From Gammaproteobacteria bacterium (lineage in GTDB: Bacteria > Pseudomonadota > Gammaproteobacteria > Chromatiales > Chromatiaceae), in NCBI GenBank assembly GCA_024510845.1, contig JANEMA010000009.1, forward strand, positions 1 through 55,235: a DNA stretch of 55,235 nt, in the 5' to 3' direction. Shown one piece after another: positions 29,481-38,317 of this stretch (the first letter of the stretch is position 1; each line of letters begins with the position of its first letter). The notes under the pieces were generated by a model, which worked only from the letters and a program-made list of their open reading frames with translations, did no database searches and was not told the origin of the DNA. The translations under genes and the position numbers were made by a program.

Positions 29481-30140
29481 TCAATTCTTTCCATTCCGGT
29501 TGCACAGGCTGTGTTCGACAGCGAGCACAGCCGCCTCGACCCTGGAGTGCACCTCCAGCTTGCGCAATATGGCTTTCACGTGCAGCTTGACTGTGCCATC
29601 CGAGATTCCCAGATTGCGTGCGATCACCTTGTTGCTCTGTCCCTCGGCCAGCAGGCAGAGGATCTCGTGCTCACGCGGGGTCAGCTCGCTGAACTGGCGT
29701 TCGACCTCGTTATCGGGACGTGCCACCTCACCCTGCACCGCACGCGCCAGCACCGTGGCCAATTCGGGGGCGACCACCGTCTGTCCTGCCACGATGTCTT
29801 CCAGCGCCCGAATCAACGAATCGGGTTCCATGTCCTTGAGCAGATAGCCGTTGGCGCCGGCCTGCAGGGACTGCACCACGTCCTGCTCGTCACGGCTGGT
29901 GGTTAACATCACGATTGACATGCGCTGACCACCCTCGCGCAGTGCGCGCAACATCTCGATGCCACTCATCTCGGGCATGCGCATATCCAGCAGCACTACG
30001 TCCGGCTCCAGCTCCCCGACCAGGACGACCCCCTGCTCGCAGCAGCCTTCTGCCGCCACCACCTGGATGCCGCGCCGCTCCAGCAGTTCGCGCAACCCCA
30101 TACGGAACAAAGCATGATCATCGATCAACAGGACCTTCAT
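29481..30140 (-). CDS. NarL/FixJ-family response regulator
   Basis: A 219-residue regulator. The receiver domain (about 1-120) has the phospho-acceptor D52 in LLDMRMPEMSG and acidic pair DD at 7-8. A LuxR-type helix-turn-helix at the C-terminus reads LTPREHEILCLLAEGQSNKVIARNLGISDGTVKLHVK. It closely resembles NarL. It lies 19 bases downstream of the NarX-like kinase, its evident partner. No nitrate reductase genes are in the window, so the regulon is unknown. Confidence 0.93.
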   Translation of the reverse strand: MKVLLIDDHALFRMGLRELLERRGIQVVAAEGCCEQGVVLVGELEPDVVLLDMRMPEMSGIEMLRALREGGQRMSIVMLTTSRDEQDVVQSLQAGANGYLLKDMEPDSLIRALEDIVAGQTVVAPELATVLARAVQGEVARPDNEVERQFSELTPREHEILCLLAEGQSNKVIARNLGISDGTVKLHVKAILRKLEVHSRVEAAVLAVEHSLCNRNGKN

Positions 30141-30159
30141 CGTACCTCCGGACCTCGGA

Positions 30160-31809
30160 TCAGACCAGCCAGCGCCTGGACTGCTCGTCCTTGCGCATCG
30201 CCGGCTTGTAACACAGCTCGAGACGGGTGCCCTCGCCCAACTCACTCTCGATACGCAAGGTACCGCCCAGACGCTGTGCGCGTTCCTCCATAATCGCCAA
30301 ACCGATGTGTTCGCCCGGCCTGCCATGCCGCCGGGCATTGTCGAAGCCCACACCATCGTCCTCGATCAACAGCACCAAGCCACCGTCGGCCTGACAATTG
30401 AGCAACACCCGCACCGTATGCGCCTTTGCGTGCTTGCGGATATTCGCCAGGGCCTCCTGGGCAATGCGCAGAATCTGCATCTCTTCGGCCGAGCTCAGAT
30501 AGGGTTCGCGACAGACTACCTGAAAGAAGCCCTGGATACCGCTCTCCTGCTGGAAACGCTCGACCAGCGCTCGCAGCGCCTGGGTGAGGCCCCGTTGACC
30601 GACCGGCGCGCGGAAGCTGTGCAGCAATTCACGCAGCTCGGTGTGAGCCTCGTCCAGGCCATTGCTGATACGTGCCAGATCGTTGCAAGCCGCCTCGGTG
30701 TCGCCGCTACGTAATACATCCTGCAGCATGCGGACCTGAAATCGCAGGCTGGCCAGGGTCTGTGCCAAAGAATCATGCAATTCATGCGCCAGTGCCGTGC
30801 GCTCTTCGACAATAGACAGACGCCGCGCCTCGTGATCCGAACGCTGCTTGGCAACCGCCATCCCCAGGTGGCTACCCACGGTCTTGAGCAACTCCAGGAT
30901 GTCCTCGCGTCCGGAGATGCCCGGCTTGCTCACGTAGACATGGTAGAAGCCCAGTGCATCGCCGTGATAATCAAGCGGCACCGTCACCCGCTCGACCTCG
31001 TCAGGACCAAACATGTTGCGCCCCAGCTGACGCACGCAATAGCGCTCGGAATGCTCGCACAGCATGTCGCCGGGTGATAGCGCGGTACCACACAGGCACA
31101 GGTCGAGCGGCAACATCTCCTGCCCGGTGAGCACGACATCGTTCAGACCAATGGCACCGACCAGTCGCATGTTGCCATCCTCATGCACCAGCCGCACCGT
31201 GGTCACCATGCCATTGACCATCTCCTTGAGCACGCGCAGGAAGCGCAACAGCAGCTCATCGAGATTGTCGGCCCGATTGATGCTGGCCGCTACGTCATAG
31301 AGAATCTTGAGCGAGGCGGTCTTCTGTGCCAACCGCATAGTCTGACGCGCAACCCGGCTGTCCATGTCCTCATAGAGGTCGGTCAGCTCCTCATTGATAC
31401 TATCGATATCCTCGACCATGTCACGTAACACACCGGTATCTTCGCGCGACAGGGTGGCGCCAGGCTCACCCTGACAGACCTTGGCTACCGACTCCTCCAG
31501 CCGTGCCAGCGGCTCGAGTAACTGGGTGCGCAACCGCCGCGCAGTCGATCCCAGTCCGATCAGGGTTGCGATGGTGCTGACCAGCAGGGCCCTGGTCGCC
31601 AGACTCTGGTCGAGCAGACCCATGGGGAACTGCACCGCGATCAGCAGGGTTGCGCCCATGCCCGCGAGCAACAGGCTCAGCGGCATCACCAGCCGCGCAC
31701 TCCAGAGAATGCGCAGAATGCGATGGCTCACCGAGTCGGCGGCCGATGGGTCACCCACCACCCCGGGGGGCACCTGCGCAGGCAGCACCTGGTTCTTATT
31801 CAATTCCAT
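30160..31809 (-). CDS. NarX-like sensor histidine kinase
   Basis: A 549-residue kinase. Two N-terminal membrane helices are separated by a loop too short for the periplasmic nitrate-binding P-box of NarX. A HAMP-like and coiled region, a GAF-like domain and a HisKA_3/HATPase_c pair follow. The phospho-histidine is in AHELHDSLAQTL (about H345), and the ATP site includes EDDGVGFD and GLAIMEERA. The GAF part contains four cysteines at about 238, 240, 251 and 258, a possible metal or redox site. ATG 31809 was preferred over an upstream ATG overlapping cca. Confidence 0.88.
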   Translation of the reverse strand: MELNKNQVLPAQVPPGVVGDPSAADSVSHRILRILWSARLVMPLSLLLAGMGATLLIAVQFPMGLLDQSLATRALLVSTIATLIGLGSTARRLRTQLLEPLARLEESVAKVCQGEPGATLSREDTGVLRDMVEDIDSINEELTDLYEDMDSRVARQTMRLAQKTASLKILYDVAASINRADNLDELLLRFLRVLKEMVNGMVTTVRLVHEDGNMRLVGAIGLNDVVLTGQEMLPLDLCLCGTALSPGDMLCEHSERYCVRQLGRNMFGPDEVERVTVPLDYHGDALGFYHVYVSKPGISGREDILELLKTVGSHLGMAVAKQRSDHEARRLSIVEERTALAHELHDSLAQTLASLRFQVRMLQDVLRSGDTEAACNDLARISNGLDEAHTELRELLHSFRAPVGQRGLTQALRALVERFQQESGIQGFFQVVCREPYLSSAEEMQILRIAQEALANIRKHAKAHTVRVLLNCQADGGLVLLIEDDGVGFDNARRHGRPGEHIGLAIMEERAQRLGGTLRIESELGEGTRLELCYKPAMRKDEQSRRWLV

Positions 31810-31871
31810 GACGTGCTCTGTGCTCTCCTCATCCGCAATTTGCGTGCTCACCGGGCACAAGACAAGACCGG

Positions 31872-32996
31872 TTACCATGCACTTTCAATAGCCTCGCGGC
31901 GCGCACGCGCCAAGGCCTCACCCAACGCCGCCCCCACAAAGCCACGCACCTGCAATGCCCGGGGATCGACGGTCAGGGCCCGTTCACGCACGCGTGCCAG
32001 ATCATTCAGCCTCACTGGGGCATCGGGCTGGGCACGGAATACCCGCAACAGCACTTCGAACCGGTCGTCCCGTCGCCAAGCCCCCATCTCATCGAGCAGA
32101 TCGGCCACCGCTCCTCCGTGCAGCCCCTCAAGTTCACAAACCCTCGGCCAGAATGCCCGCGCCTGTTGCAGGCGCTGCCACAAACGTGGTGGCATCCCCA
32201 GACGCTGCGCAGCGACGTCCGGGGACTCCCCCGACACCAGCAACAAGACGAGTAGGCGTTCGTCCGAGTCCCCACCCAGCACAACACTCCGCTTCAGCGC
32301 CTCGATCGCCGGCGCCGCAGCCGTATCGCCATGGCCGGAACGCATCTGCGTGGCAAGCTCCGGCAGCAGATCGGATAGACCACCACAAGCAGCAAGTACT
32401 TCGAAGAAACGCCAGGGCTGTGCATAACTCAGCGCCTTGTACAACTCCTGCCAGATTCGCTGCGGCCGCAGCTCACGCATCAGGCCCTCGGCCACCATGC
32501 GCTTCATCATCTGGTGGGTGCCATGCGCCACCCGCAAGCCGAAAGGCGCAAAGCGTGCCGCGAAACGGGCAACCCGCAACAGACGCACCGGATCTTCGAC
32601 GAAGGCGGGAGTGACATGCCGCAACAGACCATCAGCCAAATCCCTTTCTCCACCGAAGGGGTCGATCAGGCGGCCCTCTGCATCGCGCGCCATGGCATTG
32701 ATGGTGAGATCACGCCGTGCCAAGTCTTCCTCGAGGCTGACATCGGGACCGGCATCCACCACGAAACCCCGGTAGCCCTCGCCAACCTTGGTCTCGCGCC
32801 GAGCCAGTGCATATTCCTCTCCTGTCCGGGGATGCAGGAACACCGGGAAGTCGGGGTCGGTCTGGCGAAAACCTGCTTCACGCATGGCCTCCGGGGTGCT
32901 ACCGACCACCACCCAGTCGCACTCCACCACGGGCAACCCCAGAAGCTCATCACGCACTGCACCGCCGACCGGACAGACTTGGTATTCCTTCAGCAT
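31872..32996 (-). CDS. cca: CCA-adding tRNA nucleotidyltransferase
   Basis: Adds or repairs the 3' CCA of tRNAs. The 374-residue class II enzyme has the nucleotidyltransferase signature VGGAVRDELLGLP, then CDWVVVGSTPEAM, RRDLTINAMA and the template region EDPVRLLRVARFAARF. It lacks the C-terminal HD phosphohydrolase domain of the full-length E. coli enzyme (about 412 residues). GGGAGG lies four bases before ATG 32996, which decides the start against longer frames. Confidence 0.94.
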   Translation of the reverse strand: MLKEYQVCPVGGAVRDELLGLPVVECDWVVVGSTPEAMREAGFRQTDPDFPVFLHPRTGEEYALARRETKVGEGYRGFVVDAGPDVSLEEDLARRDLTINAMARDAEGRLIDPFGGERDLADGLLRHVTPAFVEDPVRLLRVARFAARFAPFGLRVAHGTHQMMKRMVAEGLMRELRPQRIWQELYKALSYAQPWRFFEVLAACGGLSDLLPELATQMRSGHGDTAAAPAIEALKRSVVLGGDSDERLLVLLLVSGESPDVAAQRLGMPPRLWQRLQQARAFWPRVCELEGLHGGAVADLLDEMGAWRRDDRFEVLLRVFRAQPDAPVRLNDLARVRERALTVDPRALQVRGFVGAALGEALARARREAIESAW

Positions 32997-33345
32997 GGTG
33001 CCTCCCAAGACCCGAAGACCCGGCGAGGTACCGGGTTCATGGCGAAACACACCATCATCGGGTTCCCGACTCACTGCAGACACCGCCGCCATCCCCCATG
33101 GGGCGATGGCAATATTTCTTTGTTTTTCAAGAAGTCATTCGGCATGGGACTTTTCCTGGTATTTTCTGCCTTATCGGCTGCACACCGCCAAGCAACGGCC
33201 TTGGGGGGATGCCAGGGTAAAGCGGCAATCCCCTGCACAACCAGGATGTCGAATTTGATGTGAGAAATTAGCCCCGAGATGAACATTCGTGTCAAGGGCA
33301 TCCCTACCGCAGGAGTCCCATACGCAGACCGAAAGCTGCACACCT
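32997..33345. other. Intergenic region, no gene seen
   Basis: About 350 bases between cca and the ABC exporter. It is less GC-rich than its surroundings, with T-rich stretches near 33110-33130. No protein-coding frame with family resemblance, tRNA or clear terminator was recognised. It should hold the cca promoter. Confidence 0.5.
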
Positions 33346-35169
33346 TCAGGTTTCCGCCACTTTTTCGGTCTCCTTCTCAGCACTCTCCTGCTGCTGAAGT
33401 TCCCACATGGCCTTGTAGTCACTACCGGTGCTCAACAACTCGGCATGAGTTCCTCGCTCGACTATACGCCCCTGATTCATGACCAGAATCTGATCTGCAT
33501 CGACCACGGTGGACAGCCGGTGCGCGATGACCAGGGTGGTGCGGTCGACCGCCACTGCTTCGAGCGTCTGCTGAATGGCCTTCTCGGTATGGGTGTCCAG
33601 CGAGGATGTCGCTTCATCGAAGATCAGAATACGCGGGCGCTTGAGGATGGCGCGGGCGATAGCCACACGCTGCTTCTCGCCACCCGACAATTTCAGGCCA
33701 CGCTCTCCAACCACGGTATCCCAACCGTCGGGCAGACGTTCGATGAAATCCAGGATACAGGCCATGCGCGCGGCATCGACGACCTCCTCTCGGCTGGCCT
33801 CGGGACGACCATAGGCGACATTGAAATAGAGACTGTCGTTGAACAGCACCGTGTCCTGCGGGACGATACCGATGGCCGTGTGCAGACTCTCCTGGCTGAC
33901 CTCGCGCACGTCCTGCCCGTCGATACACACACAGCCGGCCTGCACGTCGTAGAAGCGAAAGATCAGACGCGACAGGGTGGACTTGCCGGCACCACTGTAC
34001 CCGACCACTGCCACCTTGTGTCCGGGCGGCACCTCGAAGCTCACGTCGTGCAGGATCTGGCGCTCGGACTGATAACTGAAATCCACATGTTCGAAACGAA
34101 TGCTCCCTTCATGCACCTTGAGGAGGCAGGCATTCGGGGTATCGCGGATCTCGGGCTCGGTATCGAGCAGCTTGAACACCAGATCCATGTCCGCCAGCGC
34201 GTACTTGATCTGCCGATAGACGATGCCGAGAAAACCCAGCGGAATGAACAGCTGCAACAGGAAGGCATTCACCATGACCAAGTCGCCAATATGCATCTCC
34301 CCGGCCGAGACCGAGCGCGCCGCCAGCACCATCACCAGGATCACGCTCAGGGCGATGATGGCACCCTGCCCGAAATTGAGCAAAGACATCGAGTTCTGGC
34401 TCTTCACCGCCCAGTGCTCCCACTGTTCGAGCGTGTCGTCGTAGCGATGGAGTTCCAGCCGCTCGTTGCCGAAATATTTAACCGTCTCGTAGTTGATCAG
34501 GCTGTCGAACGCGATGGAGTTGCCTCGCGAATCCAATTCGTTCATGTGATGACGGAAGTCCATGCGCCACTCGGTCACCAGGAAAGTAAACACCATGTAG
34601 AGCACCACCGAGCCGAACATGGCACCGGCAAATACCGAATCGTAGTTATGCAACATGATGGCGGCAACCAGACTGAATTCCACCACGATGGGCAAGATGG
34701 AGAAGGCCATGTAATTGAGAATCTGGCTCACCGAACGAGTACCGCGCTCGAGATCACGACTGATCGCACCCGTCTTGCGCTCGAGGTGGTAACGCAGGGA
34801 CAACCTCAGCAGATGTTCGAACACCCGGGTGGACAATCGACGCATGGCACGATAGCGCACCTTGGCAAAAACCACGTCACGCAATTCATTGAACAAGCTG
34901 GCACCCAGCTTGAGCAGGCCGTAGGCCAACAGTAGCAACAGGGGCATGACAATGGTCAGCTTGGTCCTGGATGCCTGCTCGTAGTAGTCGATGATGACCT
35001 TGAGTGCCATCGGCACGCCGACATTCGCCATCTTGGAGAATACCAGACAGAGCATGGCGAACAGCGCCCGTCCACGAAACTCCCACAGAAAGGGCAGCAT
35101 AGAATGCAGGTTGTACCAATCCCGACGACTCTTGTGGACTTGGGGCGGCAACCCGTTAGTGTGCACCAT
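33346..35169 (-). CDS. Atm1/HMT1-type ABC exporter
   Basis: A 607-residue half transporter with an N-terminal six-helix membrane domain (about 30-320) and a C-terminal ATPase with Walker A GYSGAGKST, signature LSGGEKQRVA, Walker B ILIFDEATSSLD and IAHRLST. The segments SINLIxYETVKYFGNE-like (here SLINYETVKYFGNE) and LLxLSLRYHLERKTGAISRDLERG are hallmarks of the Atm1/ABCB7 group, which exports glutathione-linked sulfur or metal compounds. ATG 35169 is the first sensible start. It is divergent from the S24 gene and about 0.6 kb from the Fur box and feoAB. Confidence 0.92.
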   Translation of the reverse strand: MVHTNGLPPQVHKSRRDWYNLHSMLPFLWEFRGRALFAMLCLVFSKMANVGVPMALKVIIDYYEQASRTKLTIVMPLLLLLAYGLLKLGASLFNELRDVVFAKVRYRAMRRLSTRVFEHLLRLSLRYHLERKTGAISRDLERGTRSVSQILNYMAFSILPIVVEFSLVAAIMLHNYDSVFAGAMFGSVVLYMVFTFLVTEWRMDFRHHMNELDSRGNSIAFDSLINYETVKYFGNERLELHRYDDTLEQWEHWAVKSQNSMSLLNFGQGAIIALSVILVMVLAARSVSAGEMHIGDLVMVNAFLLQLFIPLGFLGIVYRQIKYALADMDLVFKLLDTEPEIRDTPNACLLKVHEGSIRFEHVDFSYQSERQILHDVSFEVPPGHKVAVVGYSGAGKSTLSRLIFRFYDVQAGCVCIDGQDVREVSQESLHTAIGIVPQDTVLFNDSLYFNVAYGRPEASREEVVDAARMACILDFIERLPDGWDTVVGERGLKLSGGEKQRVAIARAILKRPRILIFDEATSSLDTHTEKAIQQTLEAVAVDRTTLVIAHRLSTVVDADQILVMNQGRIVERGTHAELLSTGSDYKAMWELQQQESAEKETEKVAET

Positions 35170-35259
35170 GCTAGGATGTCTTCTTCCGTCTCTGTCAGAG
35201 TGCCCATCCCGAACGAGAGGGACTCGGGAGCATAGCAAATTCCGCACGAGAACAGCCCA

Positions 35260-35628
35260 ATGAGCACTGGTGATTTCCACGACGGCAGCGTCTGTTCCGA
35301 ACTCGAACCCTTTGCCTTGCAGGTACTGGGTGACAGCATGGAGCCGGAATTTCCGGATGGCTGCATCATCATCATCGAACCGGCCAAGTCCTGCCACCAT
35401 GGCATGTACATCATGTGCCTGGTGGAGGACACCCGGTGGTTCCGCCAGTACCTGAACGACAAACAGGGCGAACGCCTGGTAGCGCTCAACGAACTCTATC
35501 CCTGGATTCCTCTCGAAGGACTGGAGTGGAGAGTCGAGGGCGTCATCACCCAGCGTACCCTGCTGCGTCACCAGAGCCCCACCGGACATCGCCACAGCAA
35601 GCACTACGAGTATCCGGAACAGCCCTGA
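35260..35628 (+). CDS. Stand-alone S24 (LexA-like) peptidase-fold protein
   Basis: A 122-residue protein consisting only of a LexA/UmuD-like S24 domain. The nucleophile is S26 in VLGDSMEPEFPDG. In LexA a lysine general base follows in a V-K-R context. At the corresponding place here is DTRWFRQYLND, with arginine 62 and no lysine. No helix-turn-helix is present, so it is not a classical repressor. It may be a catalytically altered family member. It is divergent from the ABC exporter, and its role is unknown. Confidence 0.75.
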   Translation: MSTGDFHDGSVCSELEPFALQVLGDSMEPEFPDGCIIIIEPAKSCHHGMYIMCLVEDTRWFRQYLNDKQGERLVALNELYPWIPLEGLEWRVEGVITQRTLLRHQSPTGHRHSKHYEYPEQP

Positions 35629-35783
35629 ACATCGATCACAGACCTGACACTGGCACCTGATACCGGCATCGCCTGGATCAGAACCCTCGTCAATGTCCGC
35701 TGGCAGGATGGAAGCGAACCGGCACAGGGAAACCCCTTCCCCCACCAAGAAATCCGGCTCCCTGGGCCCTTGCACCTTAAAAT

Positions 35784-35802
35784 GAAAATGATTATCATTC
35801 TA
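35784..35802 (+). promoter_or_regulatory. Fur box before feoA
   Basis: GAAAATGATTATCATTCTA matches the 19-base Fur consensus (GATAATGATTATCATTATC) at 16 positions and lies 25 bases before the feoA start. Fur with ferrous iron should bind here and repress feoAB. The fur gene is also in this window, at 50681-51106. Confidence 0.88.
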
Positions 35803-35827
35803 ATAATAAGCACATGACGAACTGCTG

Positions 35828-36076
35828 ATGGACATGCGAGCACACGACACCTCGGCGGCAACCTTGGCAGACCTGCTGCCAGGTCGACACGCCACCATCA
35901 CCGACCTGACTGGTGACCCCGAACTGCGCACCCACCTCCAGTCGCTGGGACTGCGCCCCGGTCGCCGCGTGACCGTGGTGCGCCGTTCGCGCTTCGGCGG
36001 CCCCATCCAGATCCGCCTGGGGACCAGCGACCTGCTGATCCGTCCGCAACAGGCCAGTACCATCTTCATCAAATGA
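35828..36076 (+). CDS. feoA: Ferrous iron transport protein FeoA
   Basis: An 82-residue SH3-like cytoplasmic protein needed for FeoB function. It has the typical LxxLxxGxxAxI start (TLADLLPGRHATI), HLQSLGLRPGRRVTVVRRSRFGGPIQIRL, and a hydrophobic last strand. The stop overlaps the feoB start as ATGA. The gene follows a Fur box, so it should be induced under iron limitation. A five-codon frame (ATG 35814 to TGA 35828) ends on the feoA start codon. Confidence 0.93.
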   Translation: MDMRAHDTSAATLADLLPGRHATITDLTGDPELRTHLQSLGLRPGRRVTVVRRSRFGGPIQIRLGTSDLLIRPQQASTIFIK

Positions 36077-37860
36077 AGCGCATTACTCTTCTCGGCATGC
36101 CCAACACGGGCAAATCCACCTTCTTCAACCGTCTGACTGGCGCTTCTGCCAAGGTAGGAAACTGGCCCGGCATCACGGTCAACCTGCTCTCGGCGAGGAT
36201 TCTGCTGGGCACGGAGATGGTCGAGGTGGTCGACCTGCCTGGTATCTACAACCTGCATAGTTTTGCCGAAGACGAACGAGTGGCCCGTACCTTCCTCGAA
36301 GAACAGTCGGCAGGCCTGCTGGTGGTGATCGCCAACGCCACCCAGCTCGACCGCCAGCTCGCCCTGGTGCTGCAATTGCAGGCACTGGGCCAGCCCATGA
36401 TGTTGCTGCTGAACATGATCGACGAGGCACGCAAGCTGGGCATCCACATCGACCAGGAACGCCTGGCGCAGGAGCTTGGTATGCCGGTGGTGGCGATCAG
36501 CGCCAAGCATGGCATGGGCATGGAACAGGCGCGCCAGGCGATCACCCAGGCCCTGCACGAGGCTCATCCCCCCCGTGCGGCGGACATCGAAAGGACGTTC
36601 GGCGAGGACGACGCCCTGCAAGCCCGCCTGGACACGATCTTTTCCCGCACGGTCGATGTACCGGTGAGCGCCACCGACCGGCTCACCGATCGCCTGGACC
36701 GCCTGCTGTTGCACCCCTGGCTGGGCTTGCCACTGTTCTTTCTGGCCATGCTGGGCATGTTCGAGGCAGTCTACACCCTGGGCGCACCGTTACAGGATGG
36801 CGTGGCCTGGATGCTGGAGCGCATCAAGATCGAGGCCGTCACCTCGGTAGTCACCACCTGGCCGCCGCAGGCACAGAGCTTCGTGCTCGATGGCCTGTTC
36901 GACGGCATCGGCACCATCCTGTCCTTCCTGCCCATCATCGTGCTGTTTTTCCTGTTCATCGCAATCATTGAGGATAGCGGCTACATGTCACGTGCGGCCT
37001 TCCTGATGGACGCCTTCATGTCGCGCCTGGGGTTGGACGGGCGTGCCTTCGTAATGCAATTGATGGGCTTCGGCTGCAATGTACCGGCGCTGATGGGCAC
37101 CCGGGTGATGCGCTCGCGGGGGCTGCGCCTGCTGACCATGCTGATCATCCCCTTCTCGCTGTGCTCGGCACGCCTGCAGGTGTTCGTATTCTTCACCACC
37201 GCCATCTTCGACCCCTGGGCCGCACCACTGGTGCTGTTCAGCCTGTATCTGTTCAGCTTCGGCGCCGCCTTCCTCACCGCCGTGATCTATCGCAGGCGCC
37301 TGACGCACACCGAGCCGCTGCTGCTGGAACTGCCGCCCTACCGCTTCCCCACCCTGCGCCAGATGTGGCTGCGCGGCTGGCGCGAGGTGACCCACTTCCT
37401 GCGCGAGGCCAGCGGCTTCATCCTGCTCGGGGTCGTGCTGGTATGGATCCTCACCCACTTCCCCAAGGACGTGCCAGTCGCCAGCCCCGAGACCCTGGCC
37501 GGCCAGCTCGCCGCCCTGTTCGAGCCCCTCATGCAACCCCTGGGGATCGATCACCTGATGACCATCGCCCTGCTGTTCGGCTTCGTCGCCAAAGAAGTGG
37601 TGCTGGGCGCTCTGGCAGTAATTTACGGCGTCGGTGAGAGCGAGCTGTCGGGTATCGTCTCTAGCCGTATCGACTGGGTGCAGGCCTACAGCTTCATGCT
37701 GTTCGTACTGATCTACACGCCCTGCCTGTCTACCGTAGCGGTATTGAAACAGGAATCGAAGAGCTGGCGCTTCACTGCACTGGCCACCGGCTGGCCACTG
37801 CTGCTGGCCTGGCTAGTGAGCTTCGTCTTCTACCAGAGCGCACGCTGGCTGGGTTTCTAG
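36073..37860 (+). CDS. feoB: Ferrous iron transporter FeoB
   Basis: Inner-membrane Fe(II) importer, 595 residues. The N-terminal G domain has G1 GMPNTGKST, G3 DLPG and G4 NMID. The membrane part contains both gate motifs around FLPIIVLFFLFIAIIEDSGYM and MGFGCNVPALMGTR, then LIIPFSLCSARLQV and FGFVAKEVVLGAL. It is clearly shorter than E. coli FeoB (773). Translation is coupled to feoA. No feoC follows. Confidence 0.95.
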   Translation: MKRITLLGMPNTGKSTFFNRLTGASAKVGNWPGITVNLLSARILLGTEMVEVVDLPGIYNLHSFAEDERVARTFLEEQSAGLLVVIANATQLDRQLALVLQLQALGQPMMLLLNMIDEARKLGIHIDQERLAQELGMPVVAISAKHGMGMEQARQAITQALHEAHPPRAADIERTFGEDDALQARLDTIFSRTVDVPVSATDRLTDRLDRLLLHPWLGLPLFFLAMLGMFEAVYTLGAPLQDGVAWMLERIKIEAVTSVVTTWPPQAQSFVLDGLFDGIGTILSFLPIIVLFFLFIAIIEDSGYMSRAAFLMDAFMSRLGLDGRAFVMQLMGFGCNVPALMGTRVMRSRGLRLLTMLIIPFSLCSARLQVFVFFTTAIFDPWAAPLVLFSLYLFSFGAAFLTAVIYRRRLTHTEPLLLELPPYRFPTLRQMWLRGWREVTHFLREASGFILLGVVLVWILTHFPKDVPVASPETLAGQLAALFEPLMQPLGIDHLMTIALLFGFVAKEVVLGALAVIYGVGESELSGIVSSRIDWVQAYSFMLFVLIYTPCLSTVAVLKQESKSWRFTALATGWPLLLAWLVSFVFYQSARWLGF

Positions 37861-37930
37861 CACACGGTTCGGCCCTGGAACAGACCTCTTCCTGCGGGAG
37901 AGCGGTTCCCCCGCGATAACAGCACCAGAT

Positions 37931-38314
37931 TTACGCTTTGACCTCACCATCTCCCGCCAGGGCACCCACCACCAGCAGATCGGCAATACCGGGCTGCGCT
38001 CCGACATAATCGGCTACACGGATGCGGACCCGTCGATGCTCCTGCTGCTTGCGCGCCACCTCGGCGGGAATGTCCTCACTCACATGCCGACCGGCCGACA
38101 GGAAATAGGGCATGACCACCACCTCGTCGGCACCGGCATCGATACAGGCCTGGATACCGTCGGGAATGGATGGTTCAGCCAGTTCGAGAAAGGCGGTCTG
38201 CACCCGATCGAAGCACCCGCCTGCCAAATCACCGACACGAGCTGCCAGATCACGCACCTCGTCATTCGATGCAGCCCGCCGGCTGCCATGGGCCACGATC
38301 AACAGGGCCTTCAT
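37931..38314 (-). CDS. CbiX/SirB-like sirohydrochlorin chelatase
   Basis: A 127-residue single-domain class II chelatase. It has VAHGSRR near the N-terminus (H9), ELAEPSIPDGIQACIDAGAD, and MPYFLSAGRHVSEDIP, whose histidine is the second metal ligand. Such short CbiX proteins dimerise and insert cobalt or iron into sirohydrochlorin for cobalamin or sirohaem. Which metal is used cannot be told. It lies 3 bases after the pepN stop on the same strand. Confidence 0.87.
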   Translation of the reverse strand: MKALLIVAHGSRRAASNDEVRDLAARVGDLAGGCFDRVQTAFLELAEPSIPDGIQACIDAGADEVVVMPYFLSAGRHVSEDIPAEVARKQQEHRRVRIRVADYVGAQPGIADLLVVGALAGDGEVKA

Positions 38315-38317
38315 TCC

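Noticed and set aside
33289..34935. 548-codon plus-strand frame
   Set aside because: It is antisense to the ABC exporter, whose Walker motifs are unmistakable.
37861..37930. Possible bidirectional terminator between feoB and cbiX
   Set aside because: A GCGGG/CCCGC pair is present, but the loop is long and there is no T tract on either side.
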